Source: Moniliella sp. 'wahieum' (Eukaryota; Basidiomycota; Moniliellomycetes; Moniliellales; Moniliellaceae). Taken from it: a stretch of DNA of 64,000 bases. The stretch is from NCBI GenBank assembly GCA_003971905.1, contig RSEE01000001.1, positions 992,001-1,056,000 on the forward strand, in the 5' to 3' direction. Each line of letters opens with the position of its first letter. Positions within the stretch are counted from its first letter, which is position 1. Both the position numbers and the translations under genes were made by a program. The notes under the pieces were generated by a model. The model was given only the letters and a program-made list of their open reading frames with translations, had not been told where the DNA came from and did not search any database. Of this stretch, positions 1 through 12,371 are shown piece after piece.

Positions 1-105
1 GACTGTGTGCCTGATCCTCCAACGGTGCACTTGTTGCCTCAACTGGAACCGAAGGCGAGGCAGGCCGCTTCAACGATCTCCTCCTTCCGCGGTCGCGCGA
101 AGGCG

Positions 106-2717
106 TCAAACCCACGTCAAGTTCCAAAGGTGGCGGCGTAGGGTTGGTGCCAGGTCAGGCTCCCCGCCCGTCCTCCCTGGTAAGAGCAGAGCAGGCTTGG
201 AAGGGGATGCGGACCGAGCACGCTTCCGCCCCGGTGATTTGACCCGTTTGACCGGCGAAAGAGAACGGAGCAGGTTCTCGGACCAATCACGCAAAATGGC
301 TCGGTCCGAGTACGGAGCAGGCGTGTGTTTCATCACGGACGCCCGCAATGGCGAGTTGAGGCTGCTGGCCAAAACGTTCACCTTGGCCTCGCCTTTGTTG
401 GTGTGCGAAGGGGTCAGAGGTGTCCTCATTGACATACTGGGCATGGCATTCTCCTTGTCGTGCATGGCTTGCCGTAGAGCACTGGCACGCGCACGGGTCA
501 CGGGCCCTGGGCTAGACGCAGCCATGCGAGGGCCAGGTGGGCTCCCCAGCGGGGGAGGATGGGGAGATCTGTTGTCGGAATGAGAAGGAAACAGATCCAT
601 CTCTCTTTCTAATTCCTCCATTGGCAATTCAACAGGACGAACAGCGGCAGGCTTTCCCATTCCGGGGAGGAGAACATGCTCATGTCGTCAAATCCACCCT
701 CAGGCGTAGGCGAGAGACAGGGTTGGAGAGAACGTTTGGCCAAGATAGCGGCAAAGTCAGGTACGCGACCAGGGACGTGAGGCCCAGAGAGCGTCTGCAG
801 AAACCCTCGTAGGGAGTCTGTGACACCCTTGATCGAGAGTGAGAGAGAGAGGTTGGACTGCTCAGGGCCCAGGATTGGTACAGATCCGTGATTGATCTAA
901 AGTCCTCCGAAGGAGAAGTTGCTGGTTGCACGGCGACCCGAAGGGGAGTAGGAGATTGAAGTGGCGTCTTGTCCAAGCTAGGGGGCGCAGCAATAGCACT
1001 GGCTTGCAGAAGGGTCGTCGGTGAGGGTGAGCAGATGGTCAGGTCTTGATCCGTTGCCACGGTCCCATCTGCGCATAAAGATGTCAGTTACCGTAACAAG
1101 GGTAGACAAAAGGGGGCATGGACACATACCGTCGGGAGATGGATTGAACCAATGGGCGACAGATTCGAGCATGCTCAAGTTGGCAGTTGCCCCAGGACCA
1201 TCGATAGAGCGAGAATGAGACTCATCAGCCATGAGTTGAGCTTCAAACATGGCCAAGGCATTCCACATAGGGGAAGAAACCTTGTCGTCATCCGAATCTG
1301 AGTCCAGCCCTTCGTCTGTGTCCAGCTCAGTTGAGCAATCCTCCTCCTCCTGCATCGGGCCAGCGTCGGACGTAGGCTCGAGCACCAAGTTATCGTGGTC
1401 CAGATGGGAATTCAGAGACCGAGAAGAGGGGCAGGGGAAAGGGGCCGAACGTCGTGGCTGACTAGGTCGTTCCCGATGGCTCTCCTCATCATCTTCTTGA
1501 CCATCTTGTTGACGTAAAAACATGGACGGATCCAACGTTCGGCGCCGGGCACGAGCAAAGTCCAGGCTGTCTCGACGCAAGCGGCGATGTGTACGGATAT
1601 GGGCTTCGGCACGCCAATCCTCTGTTCCCTCATTCTCGTCGTCTTTGTCCACTTCCTCGGGAACAGATTGAATCTCATCCTGCGTCCGCTCAACTTCCGA
1701 CTCTGTGGGAATGGAAGATGGAGGAAGCGGTGACTGTTCATCAGACAAGTTGGGCGGATGATTCAAGTGGACCGCACCGAGAGACGAGCGACCGGGACGG
1801 CGACTAGGTGCATCGCCAAAGTAGGTCACCGGCATGGACCTCCGGGATGAACGTCTCCATTTCCTGGAGCGAGTGGAAGAGGAGGTTGGGGCTGGGCAAG
1901 AGGGGGCGAATGCTGCTCGAGGTGAAGTACGATTAGGAACCGATAGTGTATGTTGAGGAGACTTGCGAGAATACGTCGATGCGATTGCCAACGAGTGACG
2001 CACTCGCGGCATTTGTACTAGGGGGGAAAAAGATGGCCGAACAGTAGAGATTGAGCCATCAGCAGCGATGCTGCCCGCGTCTGGTTCTTGGTCATCCTCT
2101 GGCATCCCTGACGTGGCGACAGCAGGCCGTGGAGGGGACAGATTAGGGGAGAATATGGAGCTTTGATCAAATAGGCTGGTAGGAAGGTCGATGGTCGATC
2201 CGCCGGCTGAATCTAGCGACATGCTGGTGTCCACACTGGCAGCAGGGATGGACAGTGAGCCATGGAGTCGTCCAACACCGCTCCTGCACCTCCCATTGGC
2301 AGTTCCGATGTAGTGGCGGGGGATAGGGGTTATGGGAGGATGCGGAGCTCGTGTCAAACAGACCGGCTGGAAGGTCGATTGTCGAACCATCGGCCAAGTG
2401 CATCGAGACGCTCGTGTCCGCGCCAGCCGGGCGGGGGTGAGGGAGGCCGACGCGTCGATGTTGTCAGAGCGAGGACTGGGGAGGGACAAGGCGCGCGCGC
2501 GAAGACCGAGGGCACAGGGAAGGACACGGGCGCCGCGGGCGGAGGCTGGGGTGGGGTCGACATGGGCCGGCCAGCGATCATCGATCCAGCTAAGCCCCGA
2601 CTCGCAAGCGGTGGTGGTGGGCACGAGACAAACGGGGGCGAATGTTGATTTGGGCGCGGGCCGGCGCAGCGGCACGTGACCATAGTCCGATTGCAAGTAT
2701 GAAATGTAGCGCTGCAT
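106..2717 (-). CDS. Unidentified Ser/Pro-rich protein, spliced and frame-broken
   Basis: I do not recognise this gene. The minus strand carries a long open stretch (about 2717 to 1130) rich in Ser, Pro and Arg with acidic patches (EEEDCSTELDTDEG, DSDSDDDK). A good intron follows at 1069-1129 (GTATGT...GCGCAG), which joins in frame to TVATDQDLTICSPSP. Further downstream the protein-like reading moves between frames (for example PEGGFDDMSMFSSPEW near 680-720). It ends in a basic tail containing DKEN, RTPLTP and SPVKRVKSPGRKR, which resembles KEN-box and CDK-site sequence, but a cell-cycle role is only a guess. A segment reading GSTIDLPxxLFDxSS occurs twice (about 2140-2230 and 2310-2420), so there is an internal duplication. 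The start and the exact exons are unresolved. The protein is probably disordered overall. Confidence 0.5.
1069..1129 (-). other. Intron in the unidentified Ser/Pro-rich gene
   Basis: The GTATGT donor and GCGCAG acceptor on the minus strand give a 61-base intron. Removing it joins two protein-like frames (PSPDD then GTVATDQDL). Confidence 0.7.
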
Positions 2718-2869
2718 TCAACATGCAACCGCGTGCTTAGATAATCATTTCAGCTGGGGCTCCGCTTCTCAAGAAGAAAGAAGACACCCAGGTCCCAGGT
2801 GGCCCGGCGCCACATCCATCCCCACCTCCTCCTCCACCAACACCGGTGCCATCGCCACCTGCAGCAGAT

Positions 2870-4038
2870 ATGACTATGGGAATGGCCCCACTTCTGTCAC
2901 TGCCCCGGCACCAGGTCCTGTCACGGGCTCAATTGCTACCAAAACCAGCTTGTGCGGTGGCTTCTCTGACAGGATGCCCTGCACGCCTGCTCCACACAAC
3001 CACCGCTGTACCCTCCGGTCACAACAAGGTACGATGACCCATTCCCATTCTCCTTCTCGTCCAGCGATTGACCTGTCTTTCCTCTCCAGTGGTCCAAATC
3101 AAACACAAGAAAATGGCCAACGATGCGGCGCGCGGAAACCAGTTCTCTTCTTATCCCGCGAGATCATTGCATCCATTCGTTCGTTCAGGCCGCCTACCGC
3201 TGGCCGCTCTGCAGTCCAGCTAGCTCCAGGTGAGCTGGCACCCGGAGCTACCAGCACAGAATCCAATGCTCGTTTTGCCGCTGCCGTACTCAAGGCCAAG
3301 GAGATTGGCTACCCTAAGGCCAAGATGGAGGCCTCCATCGCCAAAGCCGGGGGCAAGAAGACAAGCAACATGGCAACGACGACGTACGAATTTTTCGCTC
3401 CGCCTCCCCCAAGCGGCGGACAAGCGGTGGCGTTGCTGATTGAGTGCATGACCGACAGTACCGCTAGGACGAACGCGCGGGTAAAGGAAGCCGTGAACAA
3501 GCACGGCTGTCGGTTCACCAAGACTGCGCATTTTTTCAACCGCATCGGCTATGTGCGGGTGTTGTGCCAGCCGGAAGAAGGGAAAGACTTTGATGCGTTG
3601 TTCGAAGCGGCGATCGAAGCCGGTGCCGACGATGTTCAAGAACTGGGATCAGATGACTTGGACGTGGACGAAACGGCTGCGGTAGGCGAGAATCCGCCAG
3701 AGGGCAAGTTCATTGCTGAAGTGTTGTGTCAACCAGCCGAGTTGCACAGCGTCATGTCGACCATCGCCGAAAAGGGGTTTACGGTTGTTGGATTCGACCG
3801 CGAACACCGTGCCAAGGGAGGCTTGTTCTACCAGGCGTACGAACCTAACGATGATGCCACCAAGGAGGAGTTGGCTGAGCAAGATGCCCTCCGAGCCGAG
3901 ATTGAGCAAGACCCCGAATTCCTCGGTTGGTATGAGCCGAGCATGGTGGAGAGGTTGGACAAGCTGGCCTCTTTCCTCGAAGCTGAGGCTGATGTAACGG
4001 GTATCTACAGCAACTTGGACCACTGGCCTCCCAAGTAA
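2870..4038 (+). CDS. Mitochondrial YebC/TACO1-family translational activator
   Basis: This is a YebC/PmpR (DUF28) family protein. The mitochondrial members (human TACO1, yeast Dpc29) help translate mitochondrially encoded respiratory subunits. Exon 1 (2870-3028) starts MTMGMAPLLSLPRHQ and is rich in Arg, Leu and Ala with almost no acidic residues, as expected for a mitochondrial presequence. An intron (3029-3089, GTACGA...TCCAG) splits the family signature GHNK|WSKIKHKKMANDAARG. The core then continues with KEIGYPKAKMEASIAKAGGKKTS, TTTYEFF, a Thr/Asn-rich strand (TDSTARTNARVKEAVNKHG), and acidic C-terminal domains ending DHWPPK. Two breaks are visible. AAA at 3096-3098 needs one more A to read SKIKHKK, and another base is missing near 3150 before LSREIIASIR. 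Length matches mitochondrial family members. Several in-frame ATGs (2870, 2876, 2882) could serve as start. Confidence 0.93.
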
Positions 4039-4723
4039 GGATACTAGAGCAAAAACAAATATATGCACCATGACTTGGTGGGCAGTCTACATTCGTTTTG
4101 CATCATCAGCGTCCTAATACGCTCGCTGGTGCGCTCGCGAGGTGTGTCAATTATGTTGAACTCTGCAGATCCTAGAAATCCCATATGAGGACAGGCGTAG
4201 GACATCCCATCTGTATGGAACCAGCGGTCAATGCGATGACTCTCTGAAAACATGTGATGACTCTTCGCATATGACAATTCATCATTCATCACTGAACTGT
4301 GAGGCGATCCACACCTAATGAGGACGGTCCTGTGGCCGTGTCATAGGGGTAAGACCATCAGCAATCGAGGTCATACCCCCTGTCAAAATAACCTGATTCT
4401 CCCCGACATCCACTTCCATCCCTGTCGCTCTGGCTATGTCTGCCACTCCACTACTGGCCTCGAGGTGGAGCCCACGCCTGCCCCTTAATTTTTACGCAGC
4501 CGTTCTCTGAGTAAGCACAACCAGGCGTGGCTGAGGTATAGTATACGCTCCATTTGGTCCTTGCCACGAGTTACAGAGTTCAAATTTGCAATGGCTGGTG
4601 GAAACCATGATGAGCAAAATGTTGAGGTTCACTTTCTGTACCCACAATTCGGGGGCAATACAAGACCACCGAGGAACCATATCAAAAGAAAGAAAGAAAA
4701 GGGATACGAGGCGACCGAAGCAA
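4039..4723. other. Convergent intergenic region, no gene seen
   Basis: This stretch lies between the 3' ends of the YebC gene and the mucin-like gene. It has several stops in all frames and no recognisable domain, RNA gene or repeat. It probably holds the two 3' UTRs. Confidence 0.5.
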
Positions 4724-6188
4724 TTATTGGGAGTGGACCAACGGGGTATTCTCATCATGCCCACCCACATGGGTTTCGGGCTCCGAAGGGGTATCGGCGA
4801 AGCCTGCATGGGCACCGTCGAAGTAGCAGATGGGCTGGTAGTGTAGACCGGCATGTATGGTTGAGCCGGCATCAAAGAGGTCTGTTGGGCATAGGGATAG
4901 GGATATGCGTTCTGCTGTGGGGGGTATGCGTAACCGCTCGACACGTTGGATGCACCACCCTCGGACGGGTAGAAGGCATTGTAGTCCGATGTAGCGCCAC
5001 AGCCGTGCCGACGGCAGACGAGGCGGCCGCTGCCTCGGCCGCCTCACGGGCACGCTGTTCTTGGAGCTCGGGCGGATCAAGGTGGGAATAGTCCGGGTAA
5101 TGTGATTGGTCCGATGACAAGACACCCTTCGTGCCACCGGGCGCAGAGGAGGCCGCCATCGTCGACTCTTGACGGTGCAAATTCGCCCCACCTCCGGCTG
5201 CGCCGTCCACGTCATGGTCGAGATCAGCGTCGGTATAGAACTCGGGGAGGGTATCCGACTGCATTTCGTGTGCCCCATCGCGACCCGACGGATCAAAGGA
5301 GGGCCAGTTAATCAGCATCATGGAACAGATCCGTCCTCTCCCGTACTTGGGCCGCTTTCCGAAACACATAAAGTATGCCGAGCCCGTCCGACTCTTCCGG
5401 CGACGCAGAAGGCAAGCTAACAGCAAAAGAAGTGTCAACACTGCTACACCGCCAACCACACACCAACAACACCACCAATCACACCCCCACTCGTCCCTCC
5501 TCCCGAATGTGAGGACAAATTATTGCCCGAACGGCCTGTCGCAGTCACCACCACAACAGTGGTCCCGTAATGGGGACCAAGGAGCCGTCACTGTTGGTAC
5601 TCGTGGAGGTGAAGAGACTGGTAAAGCTAGAGGTATGAGTCGAGGGTGAGGCATCACTAGTGCTCTTGGTAGTCTTGGTCGGTGTTGACGAGGATGTTGG
5701 ACCGCTGGTAGAGGGGCTGGTGCTACCGTTGTCTGAACTCGGACTGGTACTGGGCTGGGTTGACGGTTGGGTCGAAGGCTGGGTCGAAGGGCTCGTGCTC
5801 GGCCCAATAGTGGACGGTTGCGTTGAAGGTGGGGTGGATGTGTCATGGGTGGACGGTTCAGTCGAGGGCGATGTAGAGGGCGATGTAGAGGGTGGTGTAG
5901 AGGGTGAGGTAGAGGGTGAGGTAGAGGGTGAGGTCGAAGGGGTGGTTGACGTATCGGGCGAAGTGGAGGTGGGACTTGTAGAATGGGTCGGCGTATTGTC
6001 CGTGCTAGGGGGCTTGTGTCGAGTGGGTTCTTGGGAAACAGGTTCGCTATTGACAGGGGTGTTGCTTTCTGAGTGTTGATCTCCACTTTGCGACCCGGGC
6101 TGGCTATTGGCTTGCCGACCAAAGAGGCAAGCGGAGGCACGCACCGGAACTGGGGCCCGCTGGGTTACAAGGGGACCTGGGGTGGGTA
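4724..6188 (-). CDS. Mucin-like single-pass membrane protein
   Basis: I do not recognise a family, but the architecture is clear. After an intron acceptor (TTTCTGCACAG, exon starting at 6188) comes PTPGPLVTQRAPVPVRASACLF, followed by a long Ser/Thr/Pro stretch with tandem SPSTSPST-type repeats (about 5640-5950) that would be densely O-glycosylated outside the cell. Next come a Gly/Val stretch and one hydrophobic segment (VAVLTLLLLLACLL) with a basic stop-transfer RRRK. A cytoplasmic tail with acidic and Tyr/Pro/Gln-rich parts (PQQNAYPYPYAQQ) ends HDENTPLVHSQ. The layout resembles fungal cell-wall stress sensors (Mid2/Wsc type), though no WSC Cys-rich domain is visible. Frame breaks lie near 5555, 5475 and 4840. 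The exon carrying the signal peptide, upstream of 6190, was not found. Confidence 0.62.
5640..5950 (-). repeat. Coding minisatellite (Ser/Thr/Pro repeats)
   Basis: Tandem degenerate 9-18 base units (for example GTAGAGGGTGAG and GGTCGAAGG on the plus strand) encode repeated STSPSTSP and STQPST words in the mucin-like gene. Such arrays commonly vary in copy number between strains. Confidence 0.75.
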
Positions 6189-7792
6189 CTGTGCAGAAAG
6201 AAAATCAACGTCAGTGGACATCCAATCGACTCGATTGGTTTGCGCGCTCCGTATGGCTGGCGGAGGAAGACTTGGCCGAAATGGGCGCAAGGGAGTGGGA
6301 GGAGGGTGGAACGCACACACTGGGGCTGCACGCGCAGCAGGGAGCAGATGGCTTTGCGCATGGCAACGGGATGCTGGAGCAGCAGCAGAGGAGGAAGGAG
6401 GTGGTGGGAAGGAGAGAAAAGCGAGCCTGGGGCGGATGGCGTGGCGGCGGTTGGGCGCTGCGGGGGCGGCGCGCCCTGCTCCGTCCTGCTCCGCCACACG
6501 CACTACGCCTCAGTGTGGACCGGTTCCTGGGCCCTCTCCTCCACACTGGCCCCATGCCAACCCGCAGAGGCTGCGGGATCCCGATGTTGCGAAACTTTCA
6601 GAACGTGTGCAGATCAAGCCACCTGCGCTTTCGGCCTCCACATGTGCTTCCGGCTCTTCAGTCCATCAAAGCGTTTGCCTCCGCCCGCATTCTACACTGG
6701 CAGCACCCGGCATGTAGAAGGCCAGAGAGCACGTGGTTCCTGGTATATTGCATTGCACATGAGCTGCAAGCCAGAGAATAGGCCCTCCCTCATCAGGCGA
6801 AGGCCTCACGATGGACTTCTCCAAGAAATGCAGAAAAGGGGGAGCCGTGGGCTTGGGGTACGACCTGCTGCTACTGCCACTACGCCAGGGTGGCTCCACG
6901 CGGTACTCGCTACTAGTTACTGAGACTCTCAAGTCCAATGCAAGTACTCCAAGCAGGGGTGTTGCACTTGATAGGATAAAAAAGCCGATATACATCTCAC
7001 CCCGATAAAAAGGCCCAGGACAGCTAACTATGTGCCCCGCGAAAAGAATGTGCTGTGCTGAGGTGCTGAGGCGCTGAGGCCTCGGCACGATCTCAGTGGA
7101 CACCGATGCATGATGCCTAGCCAAGGCGGGCTGGTGCCTGCTGATGCACTGGCACCAAGTGGGGAGCGACATGGACACTCGCCAGAGCTTGGCTTGAAAG
7201 TGCAATTGAAACAAATGAGAAACAAATGATCTATTGCGATGCTGGAGACACACTGCCCAGATGTTGGTGATAAAAGGATGTGTCACACATGCATGTTGGG
7301 TACTGTGGCACTGTGGATGTGTCACCTGTGAATCATTAACCATCGCAATCATCTTAATCATCCACCATTATTCGGTAGCCACCAAGTAACTCGCAATTGG
7401 TGGCTGAGCCTCAGCGCTGACCATTCCAAGCAGAGCATCCGATCGATCGGCTGGACGAGAGCAAGAGCAACTGTACTGACAGTGCTACTAAGTAGCTGAG
7501 TACACTGAGTACTGGGTCTGAGTGCTGGCAGCCTGCTCCAGCAGGTCCAGCTGCTCCAGCCACCGTGTTAGGCGAGAGGATCAGCCAAGCGTCCCCGCTT
7601 CGTCCTGCATATCGCTCGCTGCGACCACCACCGCTGTCGGCTTGGCTGGATTAGTTGGCTCCGATTTGCTGTCATGCTCCCCCCCGCACATCCCGCCCGC
7701 CGTTGACTACCCACGAACGCACGTGCCCCGCGTCGACAGCCTTGCCACCGCGCCGCAAGAAGCAGCCGCCACTCCTGTCTCCATCGCCTGCG
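6189..7792. other. Intergenic region with unresolved 5' exon and CTGAG-rich words
   Basis: The left part (6190-6520) must contain the first exon and intron of the mucin-like gene on the minus strand, but I could not fix its start. The rest carries no convincing gene. It is rich in CTGAG/GTACTGAG words (7050-7085, 7490-7530) and lies upstream of the RING-H2 gene. The GC-rich part just before 7793 reads open but looks like leader sequence. Confidence 0.4.
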
Positions 7793-10700
7793 ATGGCTTT
7801 GCTCCTGCCCAACCTGGGCCTCAATCCGATCGCCAGCGCGCCGGACTCTGCGTTGTCGCCTGTGCCAGCGTCGGGCACTCCCCCTGCCCCTGCACCTGAG
7901 CATCCACCTGTCCTTACCTCCGCAGCTCCTGCGCCCAAACCCACGCGAAAGTCCTCCAGCGCTGCCCGCTCTACCCTGACTCCTCCCGACAACCTCAAGG
8001 AGCGTGGCCACTATCGAGCACGCAAGGACGCAGAGCGTGCACGCGAGCGCCATTTTGAACGTGAGCGCGAACGCGTGCGCGCCCACCTCGCATCCGTCAC
8101 CCTAACCACTCCGATCCCGGTCCCTGGTCCGGCTCAAGTCACGGCTGCTGCCGTTGCAGCGGGGCAAACGCCGCTTCCCTTTACCCTACCGACCCCAGCG
8201 CTGTCCACGCCAACTATTCCTCCAACATCAGCTTCCCCATCCCCTCGTCCGCAGGCTCAACAGCTTGTCCAGGCCCCTCCTCCGCAAACTTCGACCAGCT
8301 TATGGCAGTTTATGTTTAGCCCTACGTTGGGCTTTCGAAGGTCCACCGATGTATCGCCTTCCGAGCAACCCAATGTTGTGGCTGCCCCCTCGTCTGCTTC
8401 TGCCCCAGGTCCCTCCGCCATACCAAACACCTCGGGTTCCAAGGGAAACAGCCGTCTCCCAGGCCCTGATGGTCCCGTTCCCGTCCATGACGGTCAAACT
8501 GCCTCGTCGACTGGGGTCCCCGTGCGGCCCAATCCAAGATCGAGGCGGACCATTGCTGCGGCGTCCCAGGCCCGTACGAATGGCCCATCGAGGCGTTCAG
8601 CACAAAAATCCTCCTCTTCTCATGGAAGGAACCCTGCCACTGTGTCTACCGCTCCCGCACGGTCAGTTCGCCGTCGGCGTCGCCGAACTAGTCCAGCACC
8701 AGCGCCTAGGCCTATGACTATGCCTACATCCGCTGCTGGGAGACGAACTGCTGCCGCAGGTGCTCTGTCATCTACCGGTGGAAGGGACGAGCCCGCAGGC
8801 CTGGCTTCTCCTCGCCCCTCAACCTCTGTGCCACCTAATCCGGCTCTTCAGCGTACCTCCGTACCTTTGGGCCCTTCGACCGCGTTGCGCCCGCGGCGCA
8901 GCGTATGGGATGACATTGAACCCCATCCCCGCGCTATGATGGAGGATGAGGCATTCGCAATGCAACACCCGAGTAGCCAGCACTCCCTCTCCCTCCTACG
9001 AACCCATCCTCTGACACCAGTTGCCGTCCCCGCCTACAGTCACGACCCCCCACCTGCCTGGCAACCACGCAGCCCTCCACCACCGTTTTCCACCGACTCG
9101 GAATCAAACCTGGAGGAAGACTTGCCGAACCACCGTGGACACTCGTCTGTGGCCTCCTCGCTTTCGTCGTGGACGCGGCAACAGGCCCGCACCGCATCCG
9201 CTTTATCGTCATCCAGCGAGTCGGAACGCGGGTTCAGTTCCGAAGCAGAGGAGAGCGAATCCGTTCTTTCCCTCCAACACGTTACACCCGGCCACTATGC
9301 GCGGGAGTTCGATCGTCGTGCCGACCTGTCTCTTTCCATCCGGAATGCGAGCGAAACGGCCCGGGTCCAGAATCAAGCCACGGTCGTCGATCCTGCTTGC
9401 TCCAACCCCGATTTCGTTTTTCCCACGCGCGCCAGATCTTGGCGGGCGCATCACTGTCATGATCTCCCCAGTGCCAGTGAAGGCGAAAACAGAGACGAAG
9501 GGGAGGGAAGCGGATCAGCCCCAGAGGTGGAGCCGGACGTGGAAGTGGAACGAAGAACCCATCACACTTCGCGCCTGTCCGATTTGGCAGCTGCGAAGCA
9601 GGAGGGCATACGCCTGACTAGCCCCTGCGTTGACTCGCCTTCTCCCCCGGCGCCTTCGTCTTTGACCCGCCGATGGTTTCCGAGGGAGAGAATACTGGGA
9701 TCGACTCGTTGGGTAATGACCCGCTGACGAGTTCGGATGACTCGGTAGGGGAGTTGGGTCCCGAGTCCGGATGGACCCCGCCCAAGACGGGGCCGACTGA
9801 AAGTGAGACGGTCGCGGATGCGAATGGGTCCTGGGCCTCCACTTCATCCGAGAGGGAGGGAGAGCAATCCCCACCATGGCAAGACCCGGGGGATGAATCA
9901 AGCTACGATTCTGATTCGGATGCGGACTGGGAGGTGGAGCTGACTGCACTGGGGGAGATGCGTGCGACGGAGCGGCAAGAGCTGCGGGACGCGGCAGCGG
10001 CGTACTTAGCCCGTGCAGATGAAAGCAGTGACGACGACCACATGCAGGCGGCGAGGGTGCGACAAGAACGCCGGGAACGGTTGGCCCGTGCCTCCGAGGA
10101 TCGCCTTGCGCGACGCGCTGATCGAGTGGCTACTCCAGGCTTCACTGTGCCCGGCTGGAACGTCGAGCTTCCCCGTGCGCCCACGCCTCTGTACGATAGT
10201 GAGGGACACAATCGTGTGGCACGCATGCCTACGGCCTCCCCTCCCTCTAGTATCGGGTCGGAGTCAGACTCTGGCTCCGATTCTATCCTCCTCTCAGGAG
10301 TTCCTCCTCACGACGTAGCCGTAGCCCGGTCGTCCCCGCTTCTTCTTCCCCCAATTGCCGCGCCGCCCCAGGCACCGCCCCAGGACAATGTGCTGGTTCC
10401 TAACCCCCCCCAACCACCATCAAATTCATCCGAGCTGCGATGCGCACACTCCCTCCTTCGCCGCGCCTGTCCGTCCCATACCTCGTTTGGCCAAGGCAGT
10501 GAACCTTCCGGTCGCCCTCTGCTGCTCGTGCTGTCCCACTCGGCCCTTCTCAACTCGCCTTGGCCCGTGCCAGCGCCGACGCCCGTGCCGACTTTTTGGC
10601 GCGAAGCGACCTATCCCGCCGTCGCTCGTTAGCCCAGCGATCCGTAAATGATGTCAGACATCAACTTGCCTCCGCCCGCCCATCCATCCGCCCTGACCCT

Positions 10701-11753
10701 ATCCCTCAGACGGCATCTATATCGGGAGGGATCTCGGCCGCACCTCGTACAGCGGAGGGAGATGCGATGGTACGACTCTCATCTCGGCTTGGGGGGGTCA
10801 GAACATCAACGACTGCGGCAGTGGCCACGGGGGCATCTGCAGCCGATCTTGAAAGGGCGCGAGCTAGTATGCTGGATTCCATCTCTCAGGCGAGGGATGC
10901 GGGTGCAGGCGGAGCTCGTCAGAGAGAAGCGCTAGCCACGCTGGAACGGATGATTGGCGGTGCCTCTCGTCTGCCTCCTATCACCGTTCCCACACGGCAT
11001 TTCCCTCCCTCATGTTCCGAGGGCACTAACTTCGCGCGTAACCACTGCGTTGGCCACGCGGGTCACGCGGGGGAACGCCATGGTTCAAGATCCAGACGCG
11101 AATCTTACCCGCCCCCTGGATGTGGTACAGAATGTGCCTGTTCGCCGTCGTCCTTCGCCTGTTGCTTCCTCCCAAGTAGATGGGCAAAGCGCACCTCCAA
11201 CCTTGCCCGAAAGTGCACCAGCGCCATCGTCCGGAAGGGAGTGGACAGAATTGGACCTGCTTGCTCTGCAGTTGGAGCAGCCGGGGGACCATTATGAGGC
11301 ACTCACTTTGCTCGGTGGTCCTTGGGCCTGCTCACTTCCCCCCATGCCCGCCACTCAGAGACGGGGGCCAGTCCAGACTCGGATCTGCCTCTCTCCCGTC
11401 GTGGGGTGCTGACCGAGGCAGAAATTCAGACGTTGCCTGTCGCGCCTGTTGCACTCATTTACCGTCGCACCACCCCGAGGGGCGCACGAAACAAAAGTTG
11501 GACGTGATGGGCGTACGGGTAGAAGGGTGTGCGATCTGTTCAAGCCAGTACCGGCTGGTCAGTGGCGTGTGGCTACGTGCCTTCATGTGTACGTCCTTAT
11601 CGCTTCCCTGGCCTTACCCCCTCTTATTGTGACAAAAAAAGATGAACTTGAATCGGGGTTGAGCTTCCATGCCGACTGTGTCCAGCGGCTCCTCCGTCAT
11701 GCCCGCGTTTGTCCCTGTGCCGCCACGACATGATGGAACCGGTGCCGTCATGA
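7793..11753 (+). CDS. Very long Ser/Pro-rich protein with C-terminal RING-H2 domain
   Basis: This is a predicted E3 ubiquitin ligase of roughly 1,300 residues. The start chosen is the ATG giving MALLLPNLGLNPIASAPDS. Most of the protein is low-complexity Ser/Pro/Ala/Arg with one highly charged helical stretch (ERARERHFERERERVRAH) and acidic Ser-rich parts (DESSYDSDSDADWE). The RING-H2 domain is at the extreme C-terminus. It has a first zinc pair CAIC (about 11530), then CLHV|FHADC split by an intron (11588-11663, GTACGT...TTGAG), and finally VCP(L)CRHDMMEPVPS*. The last pair is broken: CCC at 11713-11715 needs one more C to read CPLCR. Additional breaks occur near 9720, 10450, 10990, 11330 and 11565. 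The substrate and location are unknown. No membrane segment is evident. Confidence 0.75.
11588..11663 (+). other. Intron inside the RING-H2 domain
   Basis: Donor GTACGT and acceptor TTGAG. Removing these 76 bases creates the RING-H2 core C-L-H-V-F-H-A-D-C across the junction, which strongly supports it. Confidence 0.75.
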
Positions 11754-12371
11754 TCTTGATTGTCGCGTTGGACGGTCCAGGGATGCAAAGCGATAGGTCT
11801 CCATCCTGTCAGGTTCCTACTATTGCAGCATATGGCATTTCGATCTCAATTCGTTCTCACTCGTTCCCTTTCTAGCGTTAAGCCTTAGTAGTCCTCCCTC
11901 CGGTCTCTCCTCCCCCCCTGTGTCAGCGGCACGACATACGTCACTGGCATGTCACTCCATGTTCATCGTCATGCTGTCTACGACTGCGTGCTTCTGATCT
12001 CCCCCCTGGAATCATCGGGCTCCCCTTTAAAACCGAACCGCCTTCTCCTCTGTAACTCTTTCTCACGCTCCAATGTAATAGCACACACCGTCGTTCAAAC
12101 CGATGGGCTGTTGTAGTGTCTGCCATGCTTCTGTTCATTGCATTGCCATGTGTCTTTCTCCCCAAATCTGAGGACCATTGAGAGGCAGATCATGCAGTCA
12201 GGCCCCGAGGGCTCAGGCCTAATGGGGAATGAAAATAAAGGGCGAGGAGCAATCGGGAATGGGACGACTAGAACACCCGAGCCCAGTCTGGCCAGATCAT
12301 GCGAAACGGGGCCAACGGAGGGTAGGTTAGACCAGGGGGAGGACACAGTCACCCCGCGTCCAGCAGCCAGC
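11754..12371. other. Convergent intergenic region, no gene seen
   Basis: This is the tail-to-tail gap between the RING-H2 gene and VTC1. It is AT-richer than its surroundings, with stops in every frame. No RNA gene or repeat was recognised. Confidence 0.5.

Noticed and set aside
5660-6079. Plus-strand reading of VEGDVEGEVEGEVEG repeats
   Set aside because: It is the antisense shadow of the Ser/Thr/Pro repeats; the minus-strand reading has the membrane segment and tail.
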